Origin: Kolteria novifilia
GTDB taxonomy: Bacteria > Planctomycetota > Planctomycetia > Kolteriales > Kolteriaceae
DNA length: 64,000 bases
NCBI GenBank assembly: GCA_007748055.1
Contig: CP036279.1
Coordinates: 2,108,001-2,172,000 of the forward strand
Direction of reading: 5' to 3'
Shown: positions 26,479-39,511 of the stretch, piece by piece
How the letters are laid out: every line of letters begins with the position of its first letter
Numbering within the stretch: position 1 is the stretch's first letter
Notes under the pieces: generated by a model
The model's database searches: none
Told to the model about the DNA's origin: nothing
Seen by the model: the letters and a program-made list of their open reading frames with translations, nothing else
Position numbers and translations under genes: made by a program

Positions 26479-26577
26479 CTCTCCCACCGGGAGAGGGGAA
26501 CATCGGCCTATCTCTCCCACCGGGAGAGGGGAACATCGGCCTATCTCTCCCACCGGGAGAGGGGAACAAGTGACCGG
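26479..26577. repeat. 33-bp tandem repeat, 3 copies, hairpin-forming
   Basis: Copies start at 26479, 26512 and 26545. Each holds the arms CTCTCCC and GGGAGAG round ACC, followed by GGGAACATCGGCCTAT. It lies in the promoter-side spacer of the second DUF1559 gene, 64 bases before its start codon. Related CTCTCCC...GGGAGAG hairpins recur at 27147-27165 and 27249-27320. Confidence 0.88.
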
Positions 26578-26719
26578 CGGGAGAGGAGATCCTCTTGATC
26601 GTTCTCCCGCCGGTGGTGGGGGGAGCTTGCGATCGCCGCAAGCACCATCCGTCCTGACGCAAGCCGTGGGCCAATAGGGGAGATCGTTGCGAGAAATGTC
26701 ATCGAGGTGACGCTGTTAG

Positions 26720-26905
26720 TTGTCTAAGTCCCGTCGCGGAGGGAGGTTCAAGCCATGGGAGGAAGGTGATGATTCATCGGTTGAGGAGGCGGCCGACGCG
26801 GCGGCAGGAAAAGATCCAGTGGCGGTACGGGAGGATTTACCGTCGCGCTTGTCGTGGGATGTGGATCGGTCGTCGGTCAGGCCATCGCCTGACACGAGAA
26901 ATTAG
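26720..26905 (+). CDS. Candidate small protein (61 aa) ending at a terminator
   Basis: Sixty-one codons from a TTG with GAGGTGA about nine bases upstream, ending with TAG two bases before a textbook terminator. The peptide is highly charged (SKSRRGGRFKPWEEGDDSS then EEAADAAAGKDPVAVRED), with no known family, no membrane segment and no cysteine. Third codon positions lean to G and C, as in neighbouring genes. The combination of ribosome site, reading frame and terminator is better than chance, but a remnant of a longer gene or a non-coding RNA ending at the same terminator cannot be excluded. Expression is unproven. Confidence 0.35.
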   Translation: MSKSRRGGRFKPWEEGDDSSVEEAADAAAGKDPVAVREDLPSRLSWDVDRSSVRPSPDTRN

Positions 26906-26933
26906 ACAACCCCTGTCGGGGTTGGTTTTTTCA
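26906..26933 (+). terminator. Rho-independent terminator
   Basis: Stem AACCCC / GGGGTT with loop TGTC, followed by GGTTTTTTC. A classic intrinsic terminator on the plus strand. It shows that a transcript is made in this spacer, from the small candidate gene upstream or from a non-coding RNA. Confidence 0.75.
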
Positions 26934-26943
26934 TGGTTCGGTT

Positions 26944-27114
26944 CCCAGGGTGCGCGAAGCGCGACCCTGGGCTCCATTAGAGAACGGCGTTGCCGTTCAG
27001 AAGGGAAGGTGTTGCCGTTCGCAAGGGATGGTGTTGCCGTTCAGAAGGGAAGGTGTTGCCGTTCGGAAGGGAAGGTGTTGCCGTTCGGAAGGGAAGGTGT
27101 TGCCGTTCGGAAGA
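26944..27114. repeat. Hairpin followed by six 22-bp tandem repeats
   Basis: A hairpin with arms CCCAGGG and CCCTGGG (26944-26971) leads to AACGGCGTTGCCGTTC and then copies of a 22-base unit beginning GTTGCCGTTC at 26989, 27011, 27033, 27055, 27077 and 27099. The hairpin plus the AACGGCGTTGCCGT core is the reverse complement of the unit repeated at 9295-9842, so both arrays come from one dispersed family. Confidence 0.85.
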
Positions 27115-27491
27115 TGGAGCGGTGAAGGGCGACCAGACTCACCTCTCCCATGGGGAGAGGTCGGCGAGCGAAGCGAGACGGGTGAGGGGATTGAATTCCT
27201 GGATTCACAAGGCGAGTTGTCGCAAGGAAGCCCCCTCACCCCTAACCCCTCTCCCACAGGGAGAGGGGAACGCCGGAACCCGCAGGGAGAGGGGAACGCC
27301 GGAACCCGCGGGGAGAGGGGAATGCCGGAGTGCTACTGACTCAGGGCAAGCGTTTCGATTGCCGGGGCTCGCGTCAGGCGGTGGCGTGACCGACGGGGAA
27401 CCACTGGATCGCGGGCGGCTACTTCCTGGACGGGCGCTCACTACAATGGGGAGTTCACGAAGAAGCCGCCGTTAGGAACCAAAGGGACACG
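27115..27491. other. Spacer upstream of uvrA with 26-bp tandem repeats
   Basis: No gene is seen. A hairpin CTCTCCCATGGGGAGAG lies at about 27142-27158, and copies of GGGAGAGGGGAACGCCGG, spaced 26 bases, start at 27259, 27285 and 27311. The last 150 bases should hold the promoter of the UvrA-like gene, but no convincing -35/-10 pair was recognised. Confidence 0.5.
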
Positions 27492-32504
<5,013 letters not shown>

Positions 32505-33169
32505 ACGAAAACGCTTGGGCGTGGCCCCGTGCGAGGTTACGTCGTCGAGGAGACGCTCGAATCGTTCTTGGTGGAAAAACGATTCCGGCGGTTTGCTTAT
32601 TCCGGTTGAGTAGGATCGCTCTGCCTGTTCGGGAAGCGACGGCAGATTGTCAGCGGTTCGTCGAAATCCAATCGAGGCGAGACTGCACAAACGCGGCCGA
32701 AGATCCGATCCTTAAACTAGACATCAATGACGACGCCAGCACTAACCGATAGAAGGGAAATGTCGCGACGTGATAAGACTCTGGTTTGCTGCCGAACGAC
32801 TCGACGACGATCGCATCACGCGACGAATTCTCCCGACCTTCACCGAAGATTTACTCATGGTTCTACGTATCCTTCCCGTCACCGCGGAAGCGGGGAGAAG
32901 CGTTGTGGATGCCCGGCGGCCGTGTCCCGCACGCAGGCGTGCGGGCCGATTCTCGTGGTCCCCCACCACTTGATCGGTTGTCGGGGCCTGCCCCGCAGCT
33001 CGATCGCGCTGCACTGATTGACTGCCACTTGGGATTTACCGGTGCATCCACAAAATCACGGGACCGGAGCCATCGCTCCGGTCCCGTTCTCGTTTCTTGA
33101 CGTCGCTTCGTCGGCGGATCACTTCCCCCAACTTGAGACTTGTCGCGCCGAATGGTGATGGCCATTTCG
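32505..33169. other. Gene-free spacer with two strong hairpins
   Basis: About 665 bases between convergent genes. A hairpin with arms CCCGCACGC and GCGTGCGGG (32926-32945) and one with 11-bp arms GGGACCGGAGC / GCTCCGGTCCC (33060-33085) followed by GTTCTCGTTTCTT are seen; the second may end transcription coming from the UvrA-like gene. Short reading frames here have no ribosome sites or known domains. Confidence 0.55.
33060..33097 (+). terminator. Possible terminator hairpin
   Basis: Perfect 11-bp stem round the loop CATC, followed by a T-rich but interrupted tail. It is 555 bases after the UvrA stop codon and 72 bases beyond the end of the ArsS gene on the other strand, so it could serve either transcript. 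Confidence 0.4.
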
Positions 33170-34207
33170 CTAAGTCGTCGCGCCACCGCAACTCGAGCCC
33201 GATCCGGCGGTACACGCGTAACAGTGAAGCCCCGTCACGATGGTTCGTCCGGCGAATTGCTCAAGATCGAGTTCGCGAACGTGCCGCCCGCCCCTAGGGA
33301 CGACCCCGAGATCGAGCATTTGGTTAAAGTCGCAGTCGTAGAGTCGACCGTCCCAACCGACCGAGATCGTGTTGCGGCACATGAGCCCTTCGACGGCGGC
33401 AGGGTTGAACGCGTCGACGAGCCGCCGCATGTACTCCTCGTAGTTACCGCTGTCGATCAAGTACTCGAGGAAGCGATTGATCGGCTGGTTGGTGATGGTG
33501 TAGAGCTCGTTGAACGCGACGCCGAAGCGATCCCAAAGCCGCGACTTGAACGTTTCTTCGAGCTCCCGTTGAGAAGGGGGCAGGAAGGCGCCGTTGGGAT
33601 TGTACACCAGGCAAAGTTTGCGACCGGTCCCCGGTTTCCCGTAGCCAACCGCGTTGAGTCGCCGGAGAGCCTCGATCGACTTCTCAAAGACGCCACTGCC
33701 GCGCTGGCGATCGGTATTTGACGCCGAGTAGAAGGGAAGCGACGCGACAATCTCGACTTCGTACTCGGCGAGAAACTCCGTCATCCCCTCCTGGCTCGGC
33801 GTCAGCAGGATCGTCAAGTTGCAGCGATCGATGATGCGCCGTTCGCGCTGGCGGATCTCCCTGACCAGCCAGCGAAAGTCGGGATTCATCTCCGGAGCAC
33901 CGCCGGTCAGGTCAACCGTCGCGATGGGGCCGCGATCGAGAACCTCCAGGCACTCGGCCATCGTCTGACGCGACATGATCTCCTTGCGGTCGGGGCCGGC
34001 GTCGACGTGGCAGTGTTTGCACGTCATGTTGCACATGCGCCCGAGATTGATCTGCAGAATCTCGGGGACGCTCGCCCGGAGCGGCGCCAGGCCGCGATCG
34101 TCCAGTTGATGATCGAATGGCGCGACCGTTCTCGTGGGTCGCAGGATGTCGAGTTGGTGATCGACGATCGCCAGCGGATTGTTGCGACTCTTCAGCGAAC
34201 GAATCAT
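33170..34207 (-). CDS. arsS: Arsenosugar biosynthesis radical SAM protein ArsS
   Basis: 345 residues. The radical SAM cluster motif is C59-N-M-T-C63-K-H-C66 in NLGRMCNMTCKHCHVDAGP, followed by VDLTGGAPEMNP (GGxP for SAM). The second half is DUF3641: LVYNPNGAFLPPSQRELE, FNELYTITNQPINRFLEYL, GLMCRNTISVGWDGRLYDCDFNQML, and the Cys-rich tail CYACTAGSGSSCGG, which probably binds an extra cluster. ArsS is implicated in building arsenosugars by transfer from SAM-derived deoxyadenosyl to methylated arsenic. Start ATG has AGAGAGG upstream. The gene next upstream (34230) is its usual peroxidase-like partner, 22 bases away, so they form an operon. No arsenic methyltransferase is in view. Confidence 0.9.
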   Translation of the reverse strand: MIRSLKSRNNPLAIVDHQLDILRPTRTVAPFDHQLDDRGLAPLRASVPEILQINLGRMCNMTCKHCHVDAGPDRKEIMSRQTMAECLEVLDRGPIATVDLTGGAPEMNPDFRWLVREIRQRERRIIDRCNLTILLTPSQEGMTEFLAEYEVEIVASLPFYSASNTDRQRGSGVFEKSIEALRRLNAVGYGKPGTGRKLCLVYNPNGAFLPPSQRELEETFKSRLWDRFGVAFNELYTITNQPINRFLEYLIDSGNYEEYMRRLVDAFNPAAVEGLMCRNTISVGWDGRLYDCDFNQMLDLGVVPRGGRHVRELDLEQFAGRTIVTGLHCYACTAGSGSSCGGATT

Positions 34208-34229
34208 CCGTGCCTCTCTTGCGCGCGTC

Positions 34230-34565
34230 CTACATCGAGAGCTTGTCGGCGATGCGGCGCATCTGAAGTCCGTGAACCAGCGACGCTCCACCGCGGATCG
34301 CCGAGGCGACATGCACCGCCTCGGTCATTTGCTCGACGTCGGAGCCCTTGCTGAGACAGTCGCGCGTGTACGCGTCGATACAATAGGGACACTGCACCGC
34401 ATGCGCGACGGCCAACGCGATCAAGGCCTTCTCGCGACCCGACAACGCTCCCGGTTCGAAGACGGCGCCGTAGTACTCCTGGAACTTTTCCCACAACTGG
34501 GGGGCATCGTCTCCCATCTCGCTAAAGCGGGGCAGGTCTTCGGGATCGTAGTAGGTATCCGACAC
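34230..34565 (-). CDS. Arsenosugar-associated peroxidase-like (CMD family) protein
   Basis: 111 residues from a GTG start with GGAGAG upstream. It is a carboxymuconolactone-decarboxylase/AhpD-like protein: REKALIALAVAHAVQCPYCIDAYT carries the C59-P-Y-C62 redox pair and the His of the family, and AVHVASAIRGGASLVHGLQM follows. The opening DTYYDPEDLPRF and this pairing with ArsS match the arsenosugar-biosynthesis-associated peroxidase-like family. It may protect the radical enzyme or handle an arsenic-thiol intermediate; the exact reaction is unknown. It is the first gene of a two-gene operon with arsS. Confidence 0.85.
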   Translation of the reverse strand: MSDTYYDPEDLPRFSEMGDDAPQLWEKFQEYYGAVFEPGALSGREKALIALAVAHAVQCPYCIDAYTRDCLSKGSDVEQMTEAVHVASAIRGGASLVHGLQMRRIADKLSM

Positions 34566-34820
34566 GATGGCTCTCCTGCAAGTCACTGAGGAACGATGCG
34601 CGATCCGGACTCGCCAATCCATTCCTCAGGATCCGTCCACGCATCCTAGCATCATCGACTCATACTTTCCGTGTGACGGCTCACGCAAGTTCGGGCCTCC
34701 GCTTGGATGAGCGCCGTTTCGCGTGATTGACCCGGATGGGACGCTGGATAGAACACGCCAGGTCCCATTGTTGGCCCTCGGGGAAACAATGTCGTCAGAT
34801 TGTCGGCAAGGGTTGGGCGA

Positions 34821-36155
34821 ATGCCGACCCGAGTCGTCGATCCCCGGCGACGTTCTCTTCGCGAGATGGCGTTTTCCGTGGTCGCGAGCGACATGGCGTT
34901 TTTTTGCACCATCGTGTTCCTCTGTTTCTTCTCCGAGGCGCTGACGTCGCCGGTCCTCGCCCCCTATTTCTTGCATCCGCACATTCACCCCCACATTCTC
35001 CCTGGAAGCACGGTGGCGCTTCGGGCCTTCATCCTGGGGGGCGCTCTGTCACTCTACCGCTTCGGCGAGTTCGCCGGATCACCCATTCTCGGCCATCTTT
35101 CCGATTGCATCGGCCGCAAGCCGGTCGCGCTCTTCATGTTCGCCGCGATCGCTTTCGGGCATCTGATCGGCGCTTACGCGCTGCACGAACGGATCGTCGA
35201 CTTGCTCCTCGTCTCCCAATATGTCATCGGCTTCTTCAGTGTCCTCTTGGTCCTGGTCTTCTCCGAGATCGCACGCCGCCAAGAGGGAGCGGAGAAGACG
35301 CAAGCGTTCGGCTGGGTCTATCTCTCGACCAGTTTGGCGTTCGTCTTCGGCCCCTATCTCGGGGGGCATCTGGTTGACGGGATTTTCAGCGATACCGTCA
35401 ACTACGCGCGGCCGTATCTCGCGGCCGCGGCGATCAACCTGCTCGTCTGCGTGTTGGTCGTTTTCTTTTTCCCCACCAAAGGGCCCGTCGAGCGAAAATC
35501 GGAACGGTTCGATCCCTTCGAGGGGTTCGTCGACATCATGCGGGTCGCGGCGCACCGGAGCCTACGACGACTGTTGCTCGTCAACTTCCTGCTCTACTTG
35601 AGCATCGACTTCGTCTTTCACTTCTGTTTCATCTACTTCGTACGCGTCTGGAGCTTCAACTCCGCGATGACCGGGGAGTTTCAATCGGTCCTGAGCGTGG
35701 CGATGGTCTTGACGCAAGCGGTGGTGATCAAGCCTCTGGCGATGCGGCACTCCCGACGGCGGGTCACGCGGGCGGCGGCGTTCGGGCTGAGTCTGATGTT
35801 GTTGATCGTCGTGCTTCCCCAGGACTACTTCTGGTTGTACTTCATCATGCCGTGCGTCGGGGTGATGATGGCGCTGGCGACGACGAACATGTCGGTCTTG
35901 ATCTCCGATTCGGTCGAGCATGATATCCAGGGGCGCGTCATGGGGGTCGCGCACTCGGCGCGCGTCCTCGGATCGGCGCTGCTCAGCCTGATCGGAGGAG
36001 TTCTCGTCGGCATCTCGCCGAAGCTTCCGATCCTCGTCGGGGCGACGGCCGCGTTTCTCGCCGCAATGTTTCTCGGCAGCCGGCGCTACCGTCCGATGGC
36101 GGCGGAGAGTGTCTCCTCCGAGTTGTCGCCTTCCGGTTCCGCTGTCGAACGCTGA
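34821..36155 (+). CDS. MFS transporter (paralogue 1)
   Basis: 444 residues, about 12 membrane helices. The region FGEFAGSPILGHLSDCIGRKPVALF carries the MFS signature between helices 2 and 3 (G-x-L-x-D-x-x-G-R-K/R), and GFFSVLLVLVFSEIARRQEGAEKTQAFGWVYLS is the helix 4-5 motif. The N terminus up to the first helix has 26 residues. Start ATG 34821 with AAGGG nine bases upstream is chosen over a TTG seven codons earlier. Only 15 bases separate it from a paralogue with the same signatures, so the pair is a duplication and probably one transcript. Substrate unknown; the nearby arsenosugar genes allow, but do not prove, export of an arsenic compound. Confidence 0.8.
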   Translation: MPTRVVDPRRRSLREMAFSVVASDMAFFCTIVFLCFFSEALTSPVLAPYFLHPHIHPHILPGSTVALRAFILGGALSLYRFGEFAGSPILGHLSDCIGRKPVALFMFAAIAFGHLIGAYALHERIVDLLLVSQYVIGFFSVLLVLVFSEIARRQEGAEKTQAFGWVYLSTSLAFVFGPYLGGHLVDGIFSDTVNYARPYLAAAAINLLVCVLVVFFFPTKGPVERKSERFDPFEGFVDIMRVAAHRSLRRLLLVNFLLYLSIDFVFHFCFIYFVRVWSFNSAMTGEFQSVLSVAMVLTQAVVIKPLAMRHSRRRVTRAAAFGLSLMLLIVVLPQDYFWLYFIMPCVGVMMALATTNMSVLISDSVEHDIQGRVMGVAHSARVLGSALLSLIGGVLVGISPKLPILVGATAAFLAAMFLGSRRYRPMAAESVSSELSPSGSAVER

Positions 36156-36170
36156 CGAAAGGGCGGCGCG

Positions 36171-37430
36171 ATGCTGACCCTCTTCATTTGCACGATCGTT
36201 TTCCTTTCGACGCTCGGCAACGCGCTGACCTCGCCGGTCCTCGCTCCATTTTTCCTCCATCCGGACATTGTCCCGACCTTTCTGCCGGGGGCGTCGCCCG
36301 CCTCAAAGGCATTCCTGTTGGGACTGGTGATGTCGCTCGGGCGGTTCGCGGAGTTTCTCGGTTCCCCTGTCGTGGGACAGTTGTCGGATCGGTACGGCCG
36401 GCGCGCGTTGACGGTGGTCACCTTGATCGCCAATGCCGGCGGCCAGGGCGTCACGGCGTTCGGTGTCGGACAGCGCTCGTTGGGATGGATCTTGGGCGGG
36501 CAGTTCGTCGTCGGCTTCTTCAGCGTGCTGCTCGTGCTGGTGATGGCGGAGTTCGCCGGACGTTGGCGCGGACCCGATCGGACTCAACGCTTCGGTCTGG
36601 TCTACCTCTCGATGAGTCTCGCGTATGTCGTGGGGCCCTACGTGGGGGGAATGCTCGCCGATGGCGTTTGGACCGGCGCGCAAGACTACGCGCTTCCCTA
36701 CATCGTCGCGGCGATCGTCAACCTGCTGGTCGCTCCGCTGGTCGTGTGTCTTTTTCCAAGCCATTCAGCGACGTCCCCGCCAAGACCCTTTCGGCTGCTC
36801 GAGCATCTCACCGAGATGCGCACCGTCTTCACCATGGCCGGCGTCGGTTGGCTCTTGGTGATCAACTTCGTTCTCTACCTTGGCATCGACTTCGTTTTTC
36901 AGTTCAATCCCGTCTACTTCGTACAGAAGTGGCACTTCAGTTCCGGAAAGACCGGTGAACTGATGGCGATCACCAGCGTGGCGATGGTATTGACACAGGC
37001 GGTCGCGGTTCGTCCCTTGGCCGATCGGTTTTCCAACGCCCGCTTGACGCGAGCATCCGCTTTCGGGTTATCGCTAATGCTCGTTTGGCTCGTCGTTCCC
37101 GAAGGGGCCGAAGTCCTCTTCGTGATCCTTCCGGCGATCGGTTTCACGATGGCGCTGGCGACGACGAACATGTCCGCGCTGATCTCCCATGCCGTCTCCG
37201 ACGAGGTCCAGGGACGCGTGCTCGGTGTCTTTCATTCGGTGAGAGTGCTGGGGTCGGCACTGCTCTGTTTCGTCGGCGGGGCGCTGGCGAGTCTGTCGCC
37301 CCAGCTTCCGATCTTGGTCGGGGCGACGGCGGCCGCGCTGGCCGCGATCCTTCTCGGTGTCTATGTTCCCGGTGGTCGCCGGGGAGCAGCCGACCACGAG
37401 ACCGACGAGTCGCGTCTGGGTACTGGCTGA
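36171..37430 (+). CDS. MFS transporter (paralogue 2)
   Basis: 419 residues with about 12 helices. LGRFAEFLGSPVVGQLSDRYGRRALTVV matches the MFS signature, and IVFLSTLGNALTSPVLAPFFLHPDI at the start mirrors paralogue 1 (ALTSPVLAPYFLHPHI). Shared blocks run along the whole length (ALATTNMSALISHAVSDEVQGRVLGV against ALATTNMSVLISDSVEHDIQGRVMGV), so the two arose by tandem duplication and then diverged; they could work as a pair or a heterodimer, as in some small transporters, although that is unusual for MFS. Start ATG follows AAAGGGCGGCGCG. No regulator is adjacent. Confidence 0.8.
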   Translation: MLTLFICTIVFLSTLGNALTSPVLAPFFLHPDIVPTFLPGASPASKAFLLGLVMSLGRFAEFLGSPVVGQLSDRYGRRALTVVTLIANAGGQGVTAFGVGQRSLGWILGGQFVVGFFSVLLVLVMAEFAGRWRGPDRTQRFGLVYLSMSLAYVVGPYVGGMLADGVWTGAQDYALPYIVAAIVNLLVAPLVVCLFPSHSATSPPRPFRLLEHLTEMRTVFTMAGVGWLLVINFVLYLGIDFVFQFNPVYFVQKWHFSSGKTGELMAITSVAMVLTQAVAVRPLADRFSNARLTRASAFGLSLMLVWLVVPEGAEVLFVILPAIGFTMALATTNMSALISHAVSDEVQGRVLGVFHSVRVLGSALLCFVGGALASLSPQLPILVGATAAALAAILLGVYVPGGRRGAADHETDESRLGTG

Positions 37431-37721
37431 AGGGCAGCTCAGGGCACCCGAACACCGAGGCTCGCGCGGACCGAGAGGGCGGTCGGCGTCATGTTGGCGG
37501 TGACGTGAGAACCTTGACTTCCGCCGGGTGGCATGGCCACGCTTGGTTGGTCATGCCAGGATCGCGCGGCACTCGGCGACGCGTCCTTCCCGGATCGGGC
37601 GTAGCGTTCGGCGACGAGCGCGATGGTCGGGAGGCTCGCCGACCGTGGAACAAGCCGTAGGCGACCAGCGATTCTTGGAACGAAGCTGCGAGGTTCCGTC
37701 CATGCGAAGTGAGAGTGTTTG

Positions 37722-38066
37722 ATGCGACCCGTGAACTACCGACTCGATCTGACCGTCCGCTGTAGCGACGAGGAGCGAAAGGACCGGGAGGCGGCCTACA
37801 AGATCGCCGCCGAATGGTCCGGCGGTGGCTATGTCGAACTCAAGACGTTCGGCTTCGCCGACGATGAATGCCTCCAGCGCGTTTACGCGGCGGCGCTGAA
37901 ACGGCTCCGACGCATCGAATTGGTCGAAGGGGAGTTGCTCGGCGACTTGCGCGTCTACCGTCTCAGCTCGTCGAAGCACGACTATGAACTCGAGCGGGCG
38001 ACCGACCTGGAAGACCGCTTGCGCGCACAATTTCAGGAGGTTCAGGGCATCGACGAGCGAGGTTGA
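37722..38066 (+). CDS. Hypothetical protein (114 aa)
   Basis: No family recognised. The sequence MRPVNYRLDLTVRCSDEERK begins with a beta strand and reads as a compact alpha/beta protein with ends rich in charged residues; there is no signal peptide, membrane segment or conserved cysteine pair. A GAGAG ribosome site precedes the ATG. The last 25 bases overlap the end of the convergent epimerase gene (38042-38066), which implies that both messages can pair at their 3' ends. Confidence 0.5.
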   Translation: MRPVNYRLDLTVRCSDEERKDREAAYKIAAEWSGGGYVELKTFGFADDECLQRVYAAALKRLRRIELVEGELLGDLRVYRLSSSKHDYELERATDLEDRLRAQFQEVQGIDERG

Positions 38067-39022
38067 GTTTGCAGCGAGTCGCGCACGTCACTGATGATGG
38101 TGTTGATGTCCCGTCGTGGCTTCCAACCGATGAGTCGTTCGATCCGCCCCAAGTCGGGCACGCGGCGCCGCATGTCCTCGAACCCCTCGCCGTAGACCTC
38201 ATCGTACTTGACGTACTTGATCTCGCTGGAACTCTCGACGATGGAGACGACGAGTTGGGCGAGTTCGCCGATGGTCGTTTCACGATTGGAGCCGACATTG
38301 ACGACGTTGCCGTTGGCCTCGGCGCAGTTCATCAAGCCGACGAGGCCATCGATGACGTCGGCGACGTGGCAGAAGCAGCGCGATTGGTTGCCGTCGCCAT
38401 GAACGAGCAGCGGTTCGCCGGCGAGGGCGGCCGCGACGAACCGGGGCAGGACCATTCCGTAGCGACCTCGTTGCCGCGGTCCAACGGTGTTGAAAAGCCG
38501 GGCGCAGACGACCGGAAGACGGCTCTCTTTCCAGTGGGCCAGGGCGAGGAACTCATCGAGCGCCTTGGCGCAGGAGTAGGCCCAGCGGTGCTTGCTCGTC
38601 GGTCCCTCGAGCCGGTCACCGTCCTCGTGGAAGGGGACGTCCTTGCTCTTGCCGTAGACCTCGCTGGAACTGGCGAGCAGGACCTTGCGGCGAAAGGTGC
38701 TCGCCATCTTGAGGACCGAGGCGGTCACTTCGAAGACCGCTTCGATTGTTTGAACCGGGCGATCCATGACCAAGCGAACGCCGACCACACTCGCCAAGTG
38801 GAAGATCGCATCGCATTCGCGGACCAGGCCTTCTAGTAGTTGCTCGTTGCGGGCGGTCTCGACGATGAGCCGAAAGTGGGGATGGTCCTCGAGGCCGGCG
38901 ATGTTCTCGTAGCGGCCGGTGGAAAGGTCGTCGAGGACCGTGACTTGGTCTCCGTTGGCGAGCAGGCGATCACAGAGATGGCTTCCGATGAAGCCGGCTC
39001 CGCCGGTGACGAGGTAGTGCAT
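38042..39022 (-). CDS. NAD-dependent epimerase/dehydratase (UDP-sugar type)
   Basis: 326 residues of the extended short-chain dehydrogenase fold. [10 protein letters not shown] (residues 6-15) binds [13 protein letters not shown] (116-124) carries the catalytic Ser, and Y149-S-C-A-K153 is the catalytic Tyr-Lys pair. [21 protein letters not shown] and the tail [15 protein letters not shown] are typical of UDP-glucose 4-epimerase, UDP-glucuronate decarboxylase and dTDP-glucose dehydratase relatives; the exact sugar cannot be told. Such enzymes feed cell-envelope or exopolysaccharide synthesis. Start ATG at 39022 opens with [10 protein letters not shown]; the frame is open 19 codons further upstream without conservation. 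Confidence 0.85.
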   Translation of the reverse strand: MHYLVTGGAGFIGSHLCDRLLANGDQVTVLDDLSTGRYENIAGLEDHPHFRLIVETARNEQLLEGLVRECDAIFHLASVVGVRLVMDRPVQTIEAVFEVTASVLKMASTFRRKVLLASSSEVYGKSKDVPFHEDGDRLEGPTSKHRWAYSCAKALDEFLALAHWKESRLPVVCARLFNTVGPRQRGRYGMVLPRFVAAALAGEPLLVHGDGNQSRCFCHVADVIDGLVGLMNCAEANGNVVNVGSNRETTIGELAQLVVSIVESSSEIKYVKYDEVYGEGFEDMRRRVPDLGRIERLIGWKPRRDINTIISDVRDSLQTQPRSSMP

Positions 39023-39229
39023 CGAACTCGACTTCCTTTCGGCTAGAATACCGACGCAGGGACGTTCACCGGACAACAACCCATGGCCGCGTCGTCAAGT
39101 CGTCGGACTTGCGCGTCCAGGCAGATGGAGCCTTCGACCCTGAAACGATCGACGCGGATCGTTGATCCCCGCCCGATCAATCGGCTTGCATCTAGCTTAG
39201 GAGAAGCACCGCGATCGAGGAAAGTAGGA

Positions 39230-39433
39230 ATGGACACGCTCGAAGGGGCCAGCCCCGCGCAACCAAGTGGTCGAACCGAAAACGCCGTTTGCTGGGAATG
39301 TGGCGAACGGCTCGTTTGTAACGAGTATGTCGTCTGCTGCACCGGCACGTTGTTTCACGTGTGCCCCGAGTGCGAAGCGAAGTTGAATGGATCGGACGAA
39401 TCGCCCGAGGGGACCGGCCCGGCCGAAGGTTGA
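39230..39433 (+). CDS. Small cysteine-rich protein, possible zinc ribbon
   Basis: 67 residues. The central block NAVCWECGERLVCNEYVVC and CTGTLFHVCPECEAKL holds seven cysteines in C-x2-C ... C ... CC ... C-x2-C order, suggesting a zinc ribbon or small metal site, flanked by acidic disordered ends. The ATG has AGGAAAGTAGGA directly upstream, a good ribosome site; an ATG 49 codons earlier is rejected since the extra part is Arg/Ser-rich and unconvincing. No family is recognised. It precedes the histone-deacetylase-like gene by 78 bases on the same strand and could be co-transcribed. Confidence 0.55.
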   Translation: MDTLEGASPAQPSGRTENAVCWECGERLVCNEYVVCCTGTLFHVCPECEAKLNGSDESPEGTGPAEG

Positions 39434-39511
39434 CCGCGCTGGGAAGTGTGTCGGTCCGTCGCCGCATGGTGATGGGGTCGTTGGTCCATCGAGAAGGTGC
39501 TCGAACTCGCC

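Noticed and set aside
26989-27114. 22-bp repeat array as a possible CRISPR
   Set aside because: Units are directly adjacent without spacers, and no cas genes are present.
34886-34905. T-run GCGTTTTTTTGC as a terminator
   Set aside because: Inside the coding region of the first MFS gene, encoding part of helix 1, with no preceding stem.
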